A stretch of DNA of 64,000 nt from Apteryx mantelli. Lineage: Eukaryota; Chordata; Aves; Apterygiformes; Apterygidae. The stretch covers positions 1,798,001 through 1,862,000 of the forward strand of contig NC_090011.1 of the NCBI RefSeq assembly GCF_036417845.1. Direction: 5' to 3'. The notes below the pieces were generated by a model. That model did no database searches. It worked only from the letters and a program-made list of their open reading frames with translations, and had not been told where the DNA came from. Shown here piece by piece: positions 42,901-53,624 of the stretch (positions are counted from its first letter, which is position 1; each line of letters begins with the position of its first letter). The position numbers were made by a program, and so were the translations under genes.

Positions 42901-45900
42901 CTGGGCCTACGACGGTCATGGTGCCGAGTCCGCGAGGCCCTTCCAACCTCCTCAACCATCTTGCCAACCCTTCTGGCTTGGTCAATGAAGAGGGCTCACC
43001 CCCCACCAGGAGACCCGCCGGGCCCCACAACACCCAAAACCTCCCAGGCGCCGTTTCCCAGGGAGGAACCGTCCTTCCCCAAGCTGAGGAGAGGGGGGGT
43101 GGCGGGGGGGCACCTCCAATTCCTCAGCCAGGGTTTCGGGATCCCACCTGTGGTGCCGGAGGTGAAGATGTAAATGGCCTTGGAGTTGGGCGTGACGTCG
43201 GCGCGGTGGTGGGCCGGCAGCGGCTCGTCGGAGGCAGCCTCGATGCCGGGCCCCAGGGCCTCGACGCCCGGCGTCGGCGATTCGGCGCTCAGGTAGAAGA
43301 CGCGGATGCCGTCCTGCCGCAGGTCCGGCAGCACCTCCTCGACCGCGGCCCGGAGATCTGCAGGAGATGGCAGAGGGGGACGGTCAGCCTGGGCAGCCCG
43401 GAGCGGGGGGCGTAGGGGCAACCCAGCGGGTGTCCCGGGCGTCCCAAGAAGCCCAAACGGGTGCCTCGACCAGATGGGAATCCCAAATGGGCGTCCCAGC
43501 ACCCCAGGCGGGTGCCCCGAGGACTCCAAACGGATGCGCCGATCAGCGGGCGCCCCGGGGATCCCGCACGGGTGCCCCGAGGACCTCAAACGTGTGTCCC
43601 GATCGGATGGGCGCCCCAAGCGTTCCAGATAGGTGCCCTGAGGATCCCAGACGGGCACCCTGATGGGACGGGCGCCCCGAGCATCCTGGCTGGGTGCTCC
43701 CGGGATCCCAGATGGACACTCGATGCACCCTAATCAGATGGGCGCCCCGGCCATCCCGGATGGAGACCCCAAGGGTCCTAGATGGGCACCAGAACCTGAT
43801 CGCTGCCCCAACTATCCCATTTAGGAGCCCTGGGTGTCCCGGATGGGCACCCGATGCACCCCAAAGGGGCACCCCGATGAGACGGGCACCCCGGGGATCC
43901 CACGCGGGTGCCCCAAGCAACCCGGACAGGCGCTTCGAGGAGTGCGAATGGGCGCCCTGGTCACACGGGCAGCGCAGAGGGTCACCTCGCCCGGACGGGC
44001 ACCTCTGCAGCACCTCCTGCCCGTAATTTTTCCACCTCCTGCCCCAAAACACAACCTTGCAGCCGTGATGCAAGAAAAAGGACCTTTTACCCCAGCAAGG
44101 GGCCGGGACTTCCCGCCCCTGCCAGCTGGCGATGATTAACCCATGGCCTTGACGAGACGAGACGCTAATTGGGGCTTAGGGTCATTACAGCCGCTCGTGA
44201 GCAGCTGCAACGTGCGACGGGGGTGAACACGCGTGTGCAAATGGGACCCGCAAGCCCGGACGCGACCGCGTACAGGCGCCTGCTTGCACGGACACCGGCA
44301 CGCGTGCGAACGCACGCACAGGCACTGACACGTGTGCGCATCCACGCACAGGCACCAAAACGTGTGCAAACACCTGCGTGGACCCTGATGCAGGCACAAC
44401 TGTGGGCACGCATGCTGACACATGTGCAACTGCATGCGCAGACACCGACGTGCTTGCAGGTGTGTGCAAGGGCGCTGAAACACGGGTGTTCGCACGCTGA
44501 CACGCGTGCAAAGACGCGGAAACACGTGCAAAGGCATGCACAGACCCTCACAAGCATGGAAATGCGTGCGAAGACGCGGGCACGGCTGTGAACGCGTGCG
44601 CAACCACTGACACGCGTGGAAATGCATAAAACGGCACCAACACGTGTGCAAATGCGTGCCAGGACGCTGACACACGTGCAAACACAAGCACAGACCCTGA
44701 CACACGGGCAAATGCATGCAAGGACAGTGACACACGTGCAAACCCATGCACAGATGCTGACACACGTGCAAACACATGCAGACAGGCGCACAAACACATG
44801 CACAGACACTGACACACATGCAAACACATGCAGACAGGCGCACAAACACATGCACAGACACCGACACACGTGCAAACACATGCACAGACACTGACACACG
44901 TGCAAACGCATGCAGACAGGCGCAGAAACACATGCACAGACACTGACACACATGCAAACAGGCGCACAAACACTGACACACGTGCAAACGCATGCGGACA
45001 GGCGCACAAACACATGCACAGACACTGACACATGTGCAAATGCATGCAGACAAGTGTGCAAACACATGCACAGACTGACACACGTGCAAACACATGCAGA
45101 CAGGCGCACAAACGCCTGCACAGATGCTGACACATGTGCAAACACATGCAGACAGGCGCACAAACACATGCACAGACACCGACACACGTGCAAACACATG
45201 CAGACAGGTGCACAAACACATGCACAGACACTGACACACATGCAAACACATGCAGACAGGTGCACAAACACATGCACAGACGCTGACACACATGCAAACA
45301 CATGCAGACAGGCGCACAAACACATGCACAGACACCGACACACGTGCAAACACATGCAGACAGGCGCACAAACACATGCACAGACACTGACACACGTGCA
45401 AACGCATGCAGACAGGCGCACAAACACTGACACACGTGCAAACGCGTGCAGACAGGCACACAAACACATGCACAGACGCTGGCACACGTGCAAACACACG
45501 CAAGGACAGCGACACACATGCACAGACGCCGACACACGTGCAAACACCAACCCGCGTGCATCACCCCCCCCCCCCCCGGTGCACGTACACGCATGTGCCG
45601 CACAGCTCCGCAAGGCTGGAAGAAGGCAAAGCGGGTGGAAAAGCACCCGGAGGGGAGTCGCCCGGCTCCGCGGCGGAGCGGCACTCACCGGGGCTGGCGA
45701 GCATCACGGCGGCCTTAGCGGCGGCGAGCGCATGCCGCAGCGCCCGGCCCCGGGCGTTGGAGTTGAGACAAGCCATGGCGCAGCCCAACTTGGCCAACGC
45801 CAGCCAGGTCCAGACGTAGGTGGGACAGTTGGGGAGGAAGACGGCGACGGTCTGGCCCCGGCGCAACCCCAGGTGCCGAGCCAGGGCTCGGGCGACGCGG

Positions 45901-46178
45901 GAGCTGCGGCGTTCCACGTCCCCGTAGGTGTAAAGCTCATCCTGGAAGCGGAGCAGGAGCCGCCGGGGTTGGCGGCTGGCGTGCGCCCGGAAGATGTCGA
46001 GGAGGGTGACGGGGGGCCGGCGGGCCAGGCGCCGCTCGCAGCGCAGAGCCACCCACGCCGTGGAGGCGAAAGCCACCGCGTCGGCCACCAAGTAGGGAGC
46101 CGCGCGGGCCACCAACGCCGGCAGCAGCAGCAGCAGCAGCAGCAAACCGGCCACCGCGGTGCCGGCGAGGAGCAGCAT
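36996..46178 (-). CDS. SLC27A5: SLC27A-family fatty-acid transport protein / very-long-chain or bile-acid acyl-CoA synthetase, probably SLC27A5
   Basis: ER/plasma-membrane enzyme that makes acyl-CoA or bile-acid-CoA from ATP, CoA and substrate. Ten exons: 45689-46178, 43148-43357, 42098-42256, 40493-40617, 40196-40390, 39753-39843, 39300-39498, 38995-39092, 37808-37938 and 36996-37172. All join in phase, giving 624 aa with no break. N-terminal hydrophobic anchor ([20 protein letters not shown]). AMP-binding P-loop [14 protein letters not shown] spans exons 2-3; [34 protein letters not shown] and the C-terminal [10 protein letters not shown] signatures are intact. Ten exons and 620-aa length fit the SLC27A2/A5 subgroup; the choice of A5 rests on position next to ZBTB45 and TRIM28, so A2-like is the alternative. 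Convergent with THAP7. The leucines of the anchor come from a CTG run at about 46117-46145. Confidence 0.9.
37180..37740. repeat. ~34-bp CpG-dense GACGCCGTTATCGGCAC minisatellite in SLC27A intron
   Basis: Units with GGCGATCGATGCCGTT and GACCGACGCCGTTATCG. CpG is retained at very high density. It lies in the last intron. Confidence 0.9.
38045..38990. repeat. 92-bp tandem repeat in SLC27A intron
   Basis: About ten copies sharing TTTTAGCCTTCTTGGTGGC, CGTGCCCAAAACGATGC and TTATTTTGGGTGACCAAGTC. The first copies repeat at 92-93 bp. It lies in the intron between exons 37808-37938 and 38995-39092. The neighbouring intron stretch 39500-39750 holds nothing recognised. Confidence 0.93.
40840..42010. 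repeat. Pyrimidine-rich CATC/TTTCTCTCC repeat in SLC27A intron
   Basis: Alternating CATCCATCCATC tetranucleotide runs and CTTTTCTCTCC-type words with a 120-160-bp higher-order period. It gives artefactual MDGWMDGW frames on the minus strand. Confidence 0.9.
42390..42905. repeat. Dispersed avian-type repeat, copy 3 (inverted)
   Basis: About four ~130-bp units containing CCATGAGGAACCTGGTCC, the complement of the word seen at 7440 and 19885, and GGTGGGTCTCCATC. It lies in the SLC27A intron. Confidence 0.7.
43410..44010. repeat. GGGCGCCCCGAGGATCCC minisatellite in SLC27A intron 1
   Basis: Units of about 30-35 bp such as CGGGTGCCCCGAGGACTCCA and GATGGGCGCCCCAAGC. The array is degenerate. Confidence 0.85.
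44200..45560. repeat. 52-bp CACACGTGCAAACACATGCA minisatellite in SLC27A intron 1
   Basis: About 25 units of roughly 52 bp, alternating purine-pyrimidine, each with ACACACGTGCAAACACATGC and AGACAGGCGCACAAACACA. Many copies contain the E-box CACGTG. Minus-strand frames rich in Cys and Val are artefacts. Confidence 0.95.
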
Positions 46179-46734
46179 GGCGAGGGCTCGGAGCGCCGGC
46201 GGAGCGCCCGGGGAGCCAAGGTCCGCCCGCGGCGTGCACCTTGTCCGGGCTCGCCGCCAACCTCCCGCCCGCCCCCGTCGCCACCTCCGGAGCTTTTGCG
46301 CAAGAGGGTTTTCGTTTCTTTTTTTTGGTTTCTTTTCTTCTCCCAGCTATTTAGGGGTCACCAAAAAAAAATATCCATGCCTGGAGGGCTGGGTTGCGGG
46401 CGCACGGATCTCCTTGCAAATGCCGGGATTTGGGAGGGGGGTTTGGGTTCCTCTTTCCCCCCATCCCGGCGTCCCAGGAGACCCTGGGGGGGGGGGGGGG
46501 TCTCCGGTACCTCCGTCCGTCTCTCCCGTGGTCTGGATGTCTCTCCCGCCTTCGCTGCGCTCCCTCCGTCCGTCCGTCCACCCACGGTGCAGTTTCTGTC
46601 CTCCTGGTTGTATGTCCGTTTAGCCGTCCGGAGGTTGAGGTTGTCCATCCGTCCTTCTTGAGGTCTGTCTGTGTAGCTGTGCATCCGTTATGTTAAAATT
46701 CTCTCTCTATTCATCTGTCAAGTTATTTATTTCT

Positions 46735-47066
46735 CTGACTATCCATCCATCCTTCTCCGGTTTCTATCCATCTAGCTGCATAGCTTTCTAGCCTTCCAGG
46801 AGGTTAAGGTTATCCATCCACGAATCCACCCAGACGTCCATCCATGCATCCACCTGTCCATCCGCCCATCCATCCACCCACCCACATATTGAGCCACCCA
46901 CCCATCCATCAGGCCATCCACCCACCTGTCCATCCATACATCCATCCACATATTGATCCATCCATCTGGCCACCCACCCATCCATCCATCCACTTACTGA
47001 TCCATCCACCTGTCCATCCACCCACCCATCCATCCATACATCCATCCACATATTGATCCACCCACC
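46735..47066. repeat. CATCCATCCACCCACC satellite, left part
   Basis: CATCC/CACCC words with longer units containing CCATCCACATATTGATCC. The same family resumes at 51045 and 52038, so the array was split by LTR-element insertions. The stretch 46300-46735 upstream of SLC27A holds no recognised gene. Confidence 0.92.
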
Positions 47067-47481
47067 TGTTATAGGTAAACGTGACAAATTGACAACCACT
47101 CGGGCCGGGTTGCATAAATCCCAATTTAATGGAATAATTGAGCAAGTCACAAATAAGCAAAACAGCGCTGGGCGGCCGGGGAAGTCTCCTGCTCCACCAA
47201 CGGCGCGCGCAATTCCCCCACTCACAGTCCCCTTATATGCCTATAACTTCTGCGGTTGCACCGGCTTTTGCTGGGGGGGTCGGGATGAAGGCTGGGGTCT
47301 TCCTCTGCGTTGTGGGTGGTGCCCTTCAGGTCGCGCGCATACATTTCACAATGCGCTATCGCTCTGCTGGCTCAGTACAGTCATCTCAGGTGGGGTTCGT
47401 GTGGTGATAGCCCGTACTTAGCGCCTATTTTCATCGTAAAATCACTTCCCGAGTTGATGTAGCAAATTAGCACATATCACA
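47067..47481 (-). repeat. 3' LTR of the provirus
   Basis: Direct copy of 50630-51044. A TATA-like CATATAAGG (minus) lies at 47232-47240 and ATTAAA near 47120. It adjoins the polypurine tract. Confidence 0.93.
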
Positions 47482-49372
47482 ATCCCCCCTTTTTGTTTTG
47501 GTCCCTTTTAATTTGTTCATCAAATCGAGCAACAGCCTCCTGTGCCAGGGAGAGCATAGGGTTATGCTTACTCTCATCTTCATTGAGTTGTTCATATTGA
47601 CTTCTTATCAACAGTAGGTGGGCAGCTTCGAGTCTGCTTTTTGCTAAGTTAATTATTCTATTTACTATACACGGTCCAAAGGTCAACACAAGTACTAATA
47701 AAGCCAATGGACTCGCGATAGTAGACAATACGGTGGTTAGCCAGGGAGAATGACTGAACCATGATTCATACCACCCTTGCTGAGCTTCTCTTTCCTTTTT
47801 ACGCCTTTCAAGGCCTTCTCTCAGTTTCGCCATAGTATCCCTGACAACTCCTGTATGATCCGCGTAAAAACGACATTCTTCTCCTAGGGCTGCACACAAT
47901 CCCCCCTGTTGCAAAAATAAGAGGTCCATCCCTCTCCTGTTCTGTAACACTACTTCTGATAGCGATGTCAACGACTTTTCTAAAGCTGTAATGGATTTTT
48001 CTATTCATTCTAAGTCCTCATCCACAGCTGCCCGTAGGGTGCCAAGGCTCTGCTGTTGCATCACTAAGGAGGAAATTCCGGTTCCCGTTCCCACTGCCCC
48101 AAGACCCAGTAAGGTGGCTATAGTAATTGCGGTGAATGGTTCCCGCTTTACTCGGACCAGGTGAGGGGTGTCCCAATGATTGTACATCACATTTTCTGGA
48201 TGGTACAAGATCCTTGGAACTACTTCTACCTGTATACAATATTCTCGGGACTCATTAAGCAGCCTTAAGGAGACACAAGGAGTCAGGCCGGTTTTTGAGC
48301 ATATCCATCTAGTTCCTTTGGTGGGAATAGCCCATCCATTTTTAGGGATGTGGTTTTGCAATGATATAGATCCACACAGCTTTTTCTTTGATTTTAGCAC
48401 TTTGCCAATACATATTCCTATTCCTGTAACTTGTTCCATGGTCAACCCCTTCTTCTTATCTTCCCATTGACAATGTGAGTCGAAATCATTGCTTAAAGTA
48501 TATGTCATATTTACTCCTATTGCTTCATAAAAAGGGGGTCTTATGTCATAGCATAACCAGCAATGGGTAGTTATACTAGGGGTTGTAGCATTTAATACTT
48601 TGTAGGTTGCTTGCACAACCTTCCACAGAGGATTGTCTACCCTCTCTGTGGCTTTACTTTCTGAGATTACAACAGTATCTTTCGGGGTGGGGTGATTCAT
48701 AGGAATACTTGTCGGATTCATGATCGCACCCGTTGGTTTGATTCTTGATTCCACCCCTTTAACAACTAGATTCGGCCCTATTGCTTGAGGAGTAGGTCGC
48801 ACACTTTCTTTCTTTATGAAAATTAATCCACCTCTATCGGTCCCGGACTCCCAGTACCGGACTCCCCAGGTCTTTCCCAAAAACCATCCCGGATCCTCCG
48901 GACGGGTGATATTTATCACTAAATGTTTACAAGTTCCCGGGGGGGGTATAGTGGGGATTTCCTCGATACCCCAGCTGGAAATCCTCTTGGGGGGGGGGGT
49001 ACACCCAGAAGGCCCCTATTTTACTGATAAAAACTTATCTGACCCTGCTCCTGGAGTCCAATCAGAGGCTATAGTTTCACATCCCCAATAAGCACAATAA
49101 TAAGAGTTTGGGTAGTTATAGTATCCTCGCCCAGGATTAGAACTAGGACAAAAGTGAAACCCCATGTGATCTAGACATGGTTCAATAGGCGCCAACTCAC
49201 ATAAAGTAGCTGTGAATGTAGGACTCCCGGGTACACTTCGCACTTGGATCGCTGTTTGATCCTCCCACCTTATTAATGACCACTTAAAGGGTTGGTGTAC
49301 ATTATGTTCCCCTTTGATTCGTCTTCCTAATGAGCCCAGCACAATCATCTTCCAGAGGAGTAGTGGACCCAT
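47477..49372 (-). pseudogene. env: Retroviral env, full length but with two in-frame stops
   Basis: One continuous frame of 632 codons from ATG at 49372 to the stop at 47477, broken only by TAG at 49016-49018 (early surface subunit) and TGA at 48005-48007 (transmembrane ectodomain). No frameshift was found. The surface/transmembrane boundary is a basic RVKR site followed by a hydrophobic fusion-peptide-like stretch. The transmembrane unit keeps the QNRRG immunosuppressive-type region, but in the CX6CC motif the last Cys is Arg. A membrane span and cytoplasmic tail follow. The frame ends inside the polypurine tract, as usual for this class. Confidence 0.9.
47482..47495 (-). promoter_or_regulatory. 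Polypurine tract of the provirus
   Basis: AAAAAGGGGGGAT on the minus strand, directly before the 3' LTR; it primes plus-strand DNA synthesis in retroviruses. Confidence 0.9.
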
Positions 49373-49976
49373 GGCTTGGCTAACGGATATTTTTACGAAC
49401 CCTTAATGCCTTGGAGGGGCGATCCGTGATGCCAAGTGTCTCTGGGACTTTAAAGAGTCTGGGTCTTACAATTTTGGGTATCCCTGCTTAGGAGGTGGCT
49501 TGTCGGCCTCGATCCCCACAAGTTCTATACGTCTCTGCCTCTCCTGCCTACTCTTTTGCTCAGAGCAGCAGGGTGTACCGTCTTCTCGGCAGCAGCCGTA
49601 TTCTTCAGGGGAACCTCCTGTATGAGCTTTTTGGATTTTTAAAGGCTTCCCAGTTCTCCAGAGTGACACTCAACATACGGCACGGTCCGCCTATAATTGG
49701 TGTTTTCAATTTTGGCCTTATGTGATCGGGGTGGTTGGCGTAGGTACACCCTTTCTCAGGTTGTGCTCCTTTTAGCAAAAGCTTCCCACCGTTCTACCGA
49801 TCTTTTCTTGAGATCTTTTAATGTCCAATGAGTCAATTTTGTCGTAACAAGGGCGGCAAATGCCGCTAGGGAGATACCCGTACTACCAATGAGTCCACTA
49901 CTTCCCTTTACAAACCCCACACGCATAACACACAAAGGGATAACAAATACAATGTGGGGTTATAACAAATACTATG
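49373..49976 (-). other. Proviral stretch between gag remnant and env
   Basis: About 600 bp with a 67-codon minus frame at 49466-49669 that I cannot assign. It may be the deletion join between gag and the end of pol, or a spliced leader region. Confidence 0.4.
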
Positions 49977-50171
49977 TTAGGTTTTACAAAATGTGGTCTC
50001 ACTTATCGAGGTTTCCAGGTTTCTTCTAATCTGCTTCCCACCCCATACTTGCATGCAGTAATATACCATTTTCTTTTTACTTCTGCCTTTCCTAGAAGGC
50101 CAATCGTCCCAATGCTTAGTCATTAGGGTAACCTCCATGGGATCAGAAGACTTGCTCTTTTTCTGTCCCAT
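49977..50171 (-). pseudogene. gag: gag 5' remnant (matrix start)
   Basis: ATG at 50171 begins MGQKKSKS, with the Gly2 myristoylation context typical of gammaretroviral matrix. The frame stops after 64 codons (the upstream in-frame ATG at 50183 belongs to the leader). The rest of gag and all recognisable pol are missing. Confidence 0.6.
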
Positions 50172-50607
50172 CTTCCGGAGCACCCACCTCAGTCACTCTC
50201 TCTCTTTCCTCTGGGGACCGCACTCACACCACCCGAGTCTCTACTGCTAGGACGGTTGTCCCTTCGCAGTGGGCGGCCCAGTCGGCTGTCGGGTGCCCCT
50301 TTTCGGTCCCCTGCTACACAAGGACCCGCTCTCCCGGAGGGTCCGCACTCCGCTGGGGACGTCTCACGTGCTCCGGGTATCCCAGCCCAACCGAACGGAA
50401 CTGCATACCAATACTCACTCAGTCCTGAGTCTTCGTTCGGATCTTCGTGCACAAAGTTTACGGGGTACTGCAGTTCTTTTGCTTACTTGTCCTGATTTAG
50501 GGTTCGGAAATACAGGTTGTGGTAGGGGAACTACCCACTCAGGGGCCATCCAAAGATGGGATGGGGCGCCCCCCCCGAGTCAGAGTCCCGAAACCAGGGA
50601 AGCCTGC

Positions 50608-50625
50608 ATCCGAGTCACGGCACCA
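50608..50625 (-). promoter_or_regulatory. tRNA-His primer binding site
   Basis: The plus strand reads ATCCGAGTCACGGCACCA, matching the 3' end of mature tRNA-His, a few bases from the 5' LTR. A His primer is known from some ERV1 families. Confidence 0.85.
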
Positions 50626-50629
50626 AAAT

Positions 50630-51044
50630 TGTTATAGGTAAACATGACAAATTGACAACCACTCGGGCCGGGTTGCATAAATCCCAATTTAATAGAATAA
50701 TTGAGCAAGTCACAAGTAAGCAAAACAGTGCTGGGCGGCCGGGGAGTCTCCTGCTCCACCAACGGCGCGCGAAATTCCCCCACTCACAGTCCCCTTATAT
50801 GCCTATAACTTCTGCGGTTGCACCGGCTGTTGCTGGGGGGGGTTGGGATGAAGGCTGGGGTCTTCCTCTGCGTTGTGGGTGGTGCCCTTCAGGTCGCGCG
50901 CATACATTTCACAATGCAATATCGCTCTGCTGGCTCAGTACAATCATCTCAGGTGGGGTTCGTGTGGTGATAGCCCGTACTTAGCGCCTAGTTTCATGGT
51001 AAAATCACTTCACGAGTTGATGTAACAAATTAGCACATATCACA
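50630..51044 (-). repeat. 5' LTR of the provirus
   Basis: Same 415-bp length as the 3' LTR, with scattered substitutions relative to it. It abuts the satellite at 51045. Confidence 0.93.
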
Positions 51045-51351
51045 CACCCGTCCATCCATGCATCCATCCACATACTGATCCATCCACCCACCCACCTATC
51101 CATCCATCCACATATTGATCCATCCATCCACCCACCCATCCATCTACCCACCTGTCCATCCATACATCCATCCACATATTGAGCCACCCACCCCTCCATC
51201 TGGCCACCCACCCATCCATCCATCCACATACTGATCCATCCACCTGTCCATCCATCTACCCACCCATCCATACATACATCCATCCACATATTGATCCAGC
51301 CACCCATCCATCTGTCCATCCACCCACCCGTCCATCCATGCATCCATCCGC
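51045..51351. repeat. CATCC satellite, middle part
   Basis: Continuation of the 46735-47066 family, with CCATCCACATATTGATCC units. It is bounded by the provirus and the solo LTR. Confidence 0.9.
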
Positions 51352-52037
51352 TGTGACGGTGTGCTCCTTCCCCTGGATGTGCTCTCTCCCCCTCAACCCG
51401 ATCTCCCCGTAAACAACACGTAGACAGGGGCTAGTTGAGCATGTGCCAACTAAGACCCACCTAGCGTGCAGATACGACTATGAGTCCATCATCTTCCCCC
51501 CATAACTAGGGGGCAGCCCAGAGCCCCTTGGGCTCTCCTGCACGGCAGCGGGCTGCACTGCAGAACCTCCTCTCGAGCAGGGATGCCCCTCAAGGTTCCT
51601 CCTCGAGGTTGAGCGATTCCTTACCCACCACAGATCCTCGGGAAGGGATTAACAGCATGCTGAACTTTTGTGAACTTCCCGAAACTTTGCTGAGTTATAT
51701 CACTGATTAATTGTGCACCTAATCCCTTCGGCATAAACCGTTGACCACGCCTGGGACTAGGATCGGATCCAGCCGCACCCAGGCTCCTCTCCGAAGGAGT
51801 CTGGAGAGCGAGGGGGGTCCTTTCCGAACCTCGTGCCTCGACGGGAGGGTCTCCTTGACACTTAGCTGACCCTGTCCTCTACGCAGTAAATAACTGAGTG
51901 AACCTTGGCATCGAACCCCGTTAAATCGTTGTCTTATTTACGACTGAACTTTGTGAAATCACTGTCTTACCGCAATAAAACATAGTGCTGCTTCTCTCTT
52001 ACGAGTGAAGTGCGTTACTCCCCACTCATCCGTGACA
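51352..52037 (+). mobile_element. Solo LTR of a second ERV family
   Basis: A 686-bp non-repetitive block starting TGTGACGG and ending CGTGACA, with AATAAA at 51974-51979 about 60 bp before the end, as in an LTR R-U5. Flanks TCCGC and TCCAC resemble a 5-bp target duplication. It is unrelated to the neighbouring provirus LTR and contains no ORF of note. Confidence 0.7.
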
Positions 52038-52160
52038 TCCACATATTGACCCATCTGTCTGTCCACCCACCCATCCGTCTATCCATCCATCTGTCCACTC
52101 ATCCATCCAGCCACCCATCCATCCCTCCACCCATCTGTCCATCCATCCTTCTGTTGTCTC
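52038..52160. repeat. CATCC satellite, right part
   Basis: Short continuation of the same satellite. The following 52160-52370 shows nothing recognisable. Confidence 0.85.
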
Positions 52161-52369
52161 TCTCCCTCTCTTTGTATCGATCTACCCGTGCGGGAGGTTA
52201 AGGTGGTCTTCCTGGCTGTCCAGCCACCTTCCCCGGCTTTGGGGTTATGGTTCGGGACCTATGTGGAGGCATCTTCGTTAGCGGACGATGCTCGTTCAGA
52301 CACCCTGGGGTGCCTGACAGGGATGCACAGGCACCAAGGCCTGGGTCTTCTCCAGGGCAAGGAGAACAT

Positions 52370-52755
52370 CTCCATCCAATCCTCAACGTCTCCCTCCAAC
52401 TCCCAACGTCTCCATCCAACACTCTGTGTCTCCATCCAACCCCCAATGTCTCCATCCAACCCTCCATGCCTCCATCCAACCCCCAACATCTCCATCCAAC
52501 TGCAAATGTCTCCATCCAACCCTCTGCGTCTCCATCCAACCCCCAACATCTCCATCCAACTCTCCATGTCCCCATCCGACCCCTAATATCTCCATTCATC
52601 CCCCAATGTCTTCATCCAACCCCCAACGTCTCCATCCAACCCTCCATGTCTGTCCAACCCCCAACGTCTCCATCCATCCCCCAATGTCTTCGTCCAACCC
52701 CCAATGTCTCCATCCAACCCTCCATGTCTCCATCCAACCCCCATCATCTCCATCC
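52370..52755. repeat. ~24-bp CTCCATCCAACCCCCAACGT minisatellite
   Basis: About 16 copies with variants ending CCTCCATGT or CTCTGCGT. Confidence 0.93.
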
Positions 52756-53620
52756 TTGCTCCTTTCGAGGCGAAAAGGGGGAAATCAGCATTCCTTGCCT
52801 TCGCTTCATCGCAGCTCCCGCCAGAAACACCCATCTACAAAAATCCGCTTGTTTTTTTTCCTCCACTTTATTTGAAATCCTGCCTTATTTTTGGCCCTTT
52901 CCAGGAGGGAACCACTTGACCTCCTGGATCGGCACCCTCTGCCCTCATCCTCACGCCAACGCCTTGCATGAACGCGCCCTCGTTAGTCACCGCTAAAGAA
53001 ACAAACTCTTTTGTTATGATAAAGCCCTGGCTGGGGTGTGAACGACGCTGGCAAGCGTCCTCTTGCCACGATAGTTAGCTGTTAACTAAAAAGACGAGAA
53101 ATGCAACGCGTTGAGTGTGGCCTTGAGCCCGCGCGTGTCACCTTTCCCTCCGATCCTCCACCCCGGCTGCACCATAAAACCATCACGGGACCGAATGTTG
53201 TTGTTTTTTTTGGTGGCAGCTGCCAGAAAAACCAGCCCAGGGCGGACGGGGAAGGCGAAAGGCGCCGGGTTCTGCCCTTTGCCCGAGCCGGGAAGGTTTC
53301 GCAACACGAGGGGTCATCGTCTTACCAGCTCCGACGCGGGGCTTCGTTTCACTGGCGTCGGCGGGGGAATCCCGGAGCGGAGCGGGGAACGTCGGCCCTG
53401 AGGAAGAGGAGACGGGGCGAGGCGGCCAGCCGTGCGTGTGTCCGTCCCCACCGCCGGGATCGTGTCCGAACCGCCCCGGTTTGGCCTCCCCGTTTCGGGT
53501 TCGGGCTGCGCCGGGGAAGGGGATCGAGGGCACCGCGAGTGTCCGGAATGCCCCGAGGATCCCGAATCGCTGGGGAAACCTCAGGCGATACAATCCTTTG
53601 GCCTCAAAAGGTGCGATAAA
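52756..53620. other. Unassigned intergenic stretch
   Basis: Mostly unique, moderately GC-rich sequence. Plus-strand frames at 53101-53663 have CpG-rich content but no family resemblance or clear splice sites. No gene is called. Confidence 0.4.
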
Positions 53621-53624
53621 TCCC

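Larger units (their letters stand above)
47067..51044 (-). mobile_element. Gammaretrovirus-like endogenous provirus (ERV1 class), gag-pol mostly deleted
   Basis: Two 415-bp LTRs (47067-47481 and 50630-51044) bracket about 3.1 kb on the minus strand. The order is 5' LTR, primer site, gag start, a short unidentified stretch, env, polypurine tract, 3' LTR. LTR ends are TG...CA. The flanking 4 bp CACC matches on both sides, as for a target duplication, though it falls in CACCC-rich satellite. Pol is absent. By eye the LTRs differ at about 15 positions, so the insertion is not recent. Confidence 0.93.

Noticed and set aside
44136-45684. Long Cys/Val-rich minus frames ([10 protein letters not shown] units)
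   Set aside because: Pure translation of the 52-bp intronic minisatellite.
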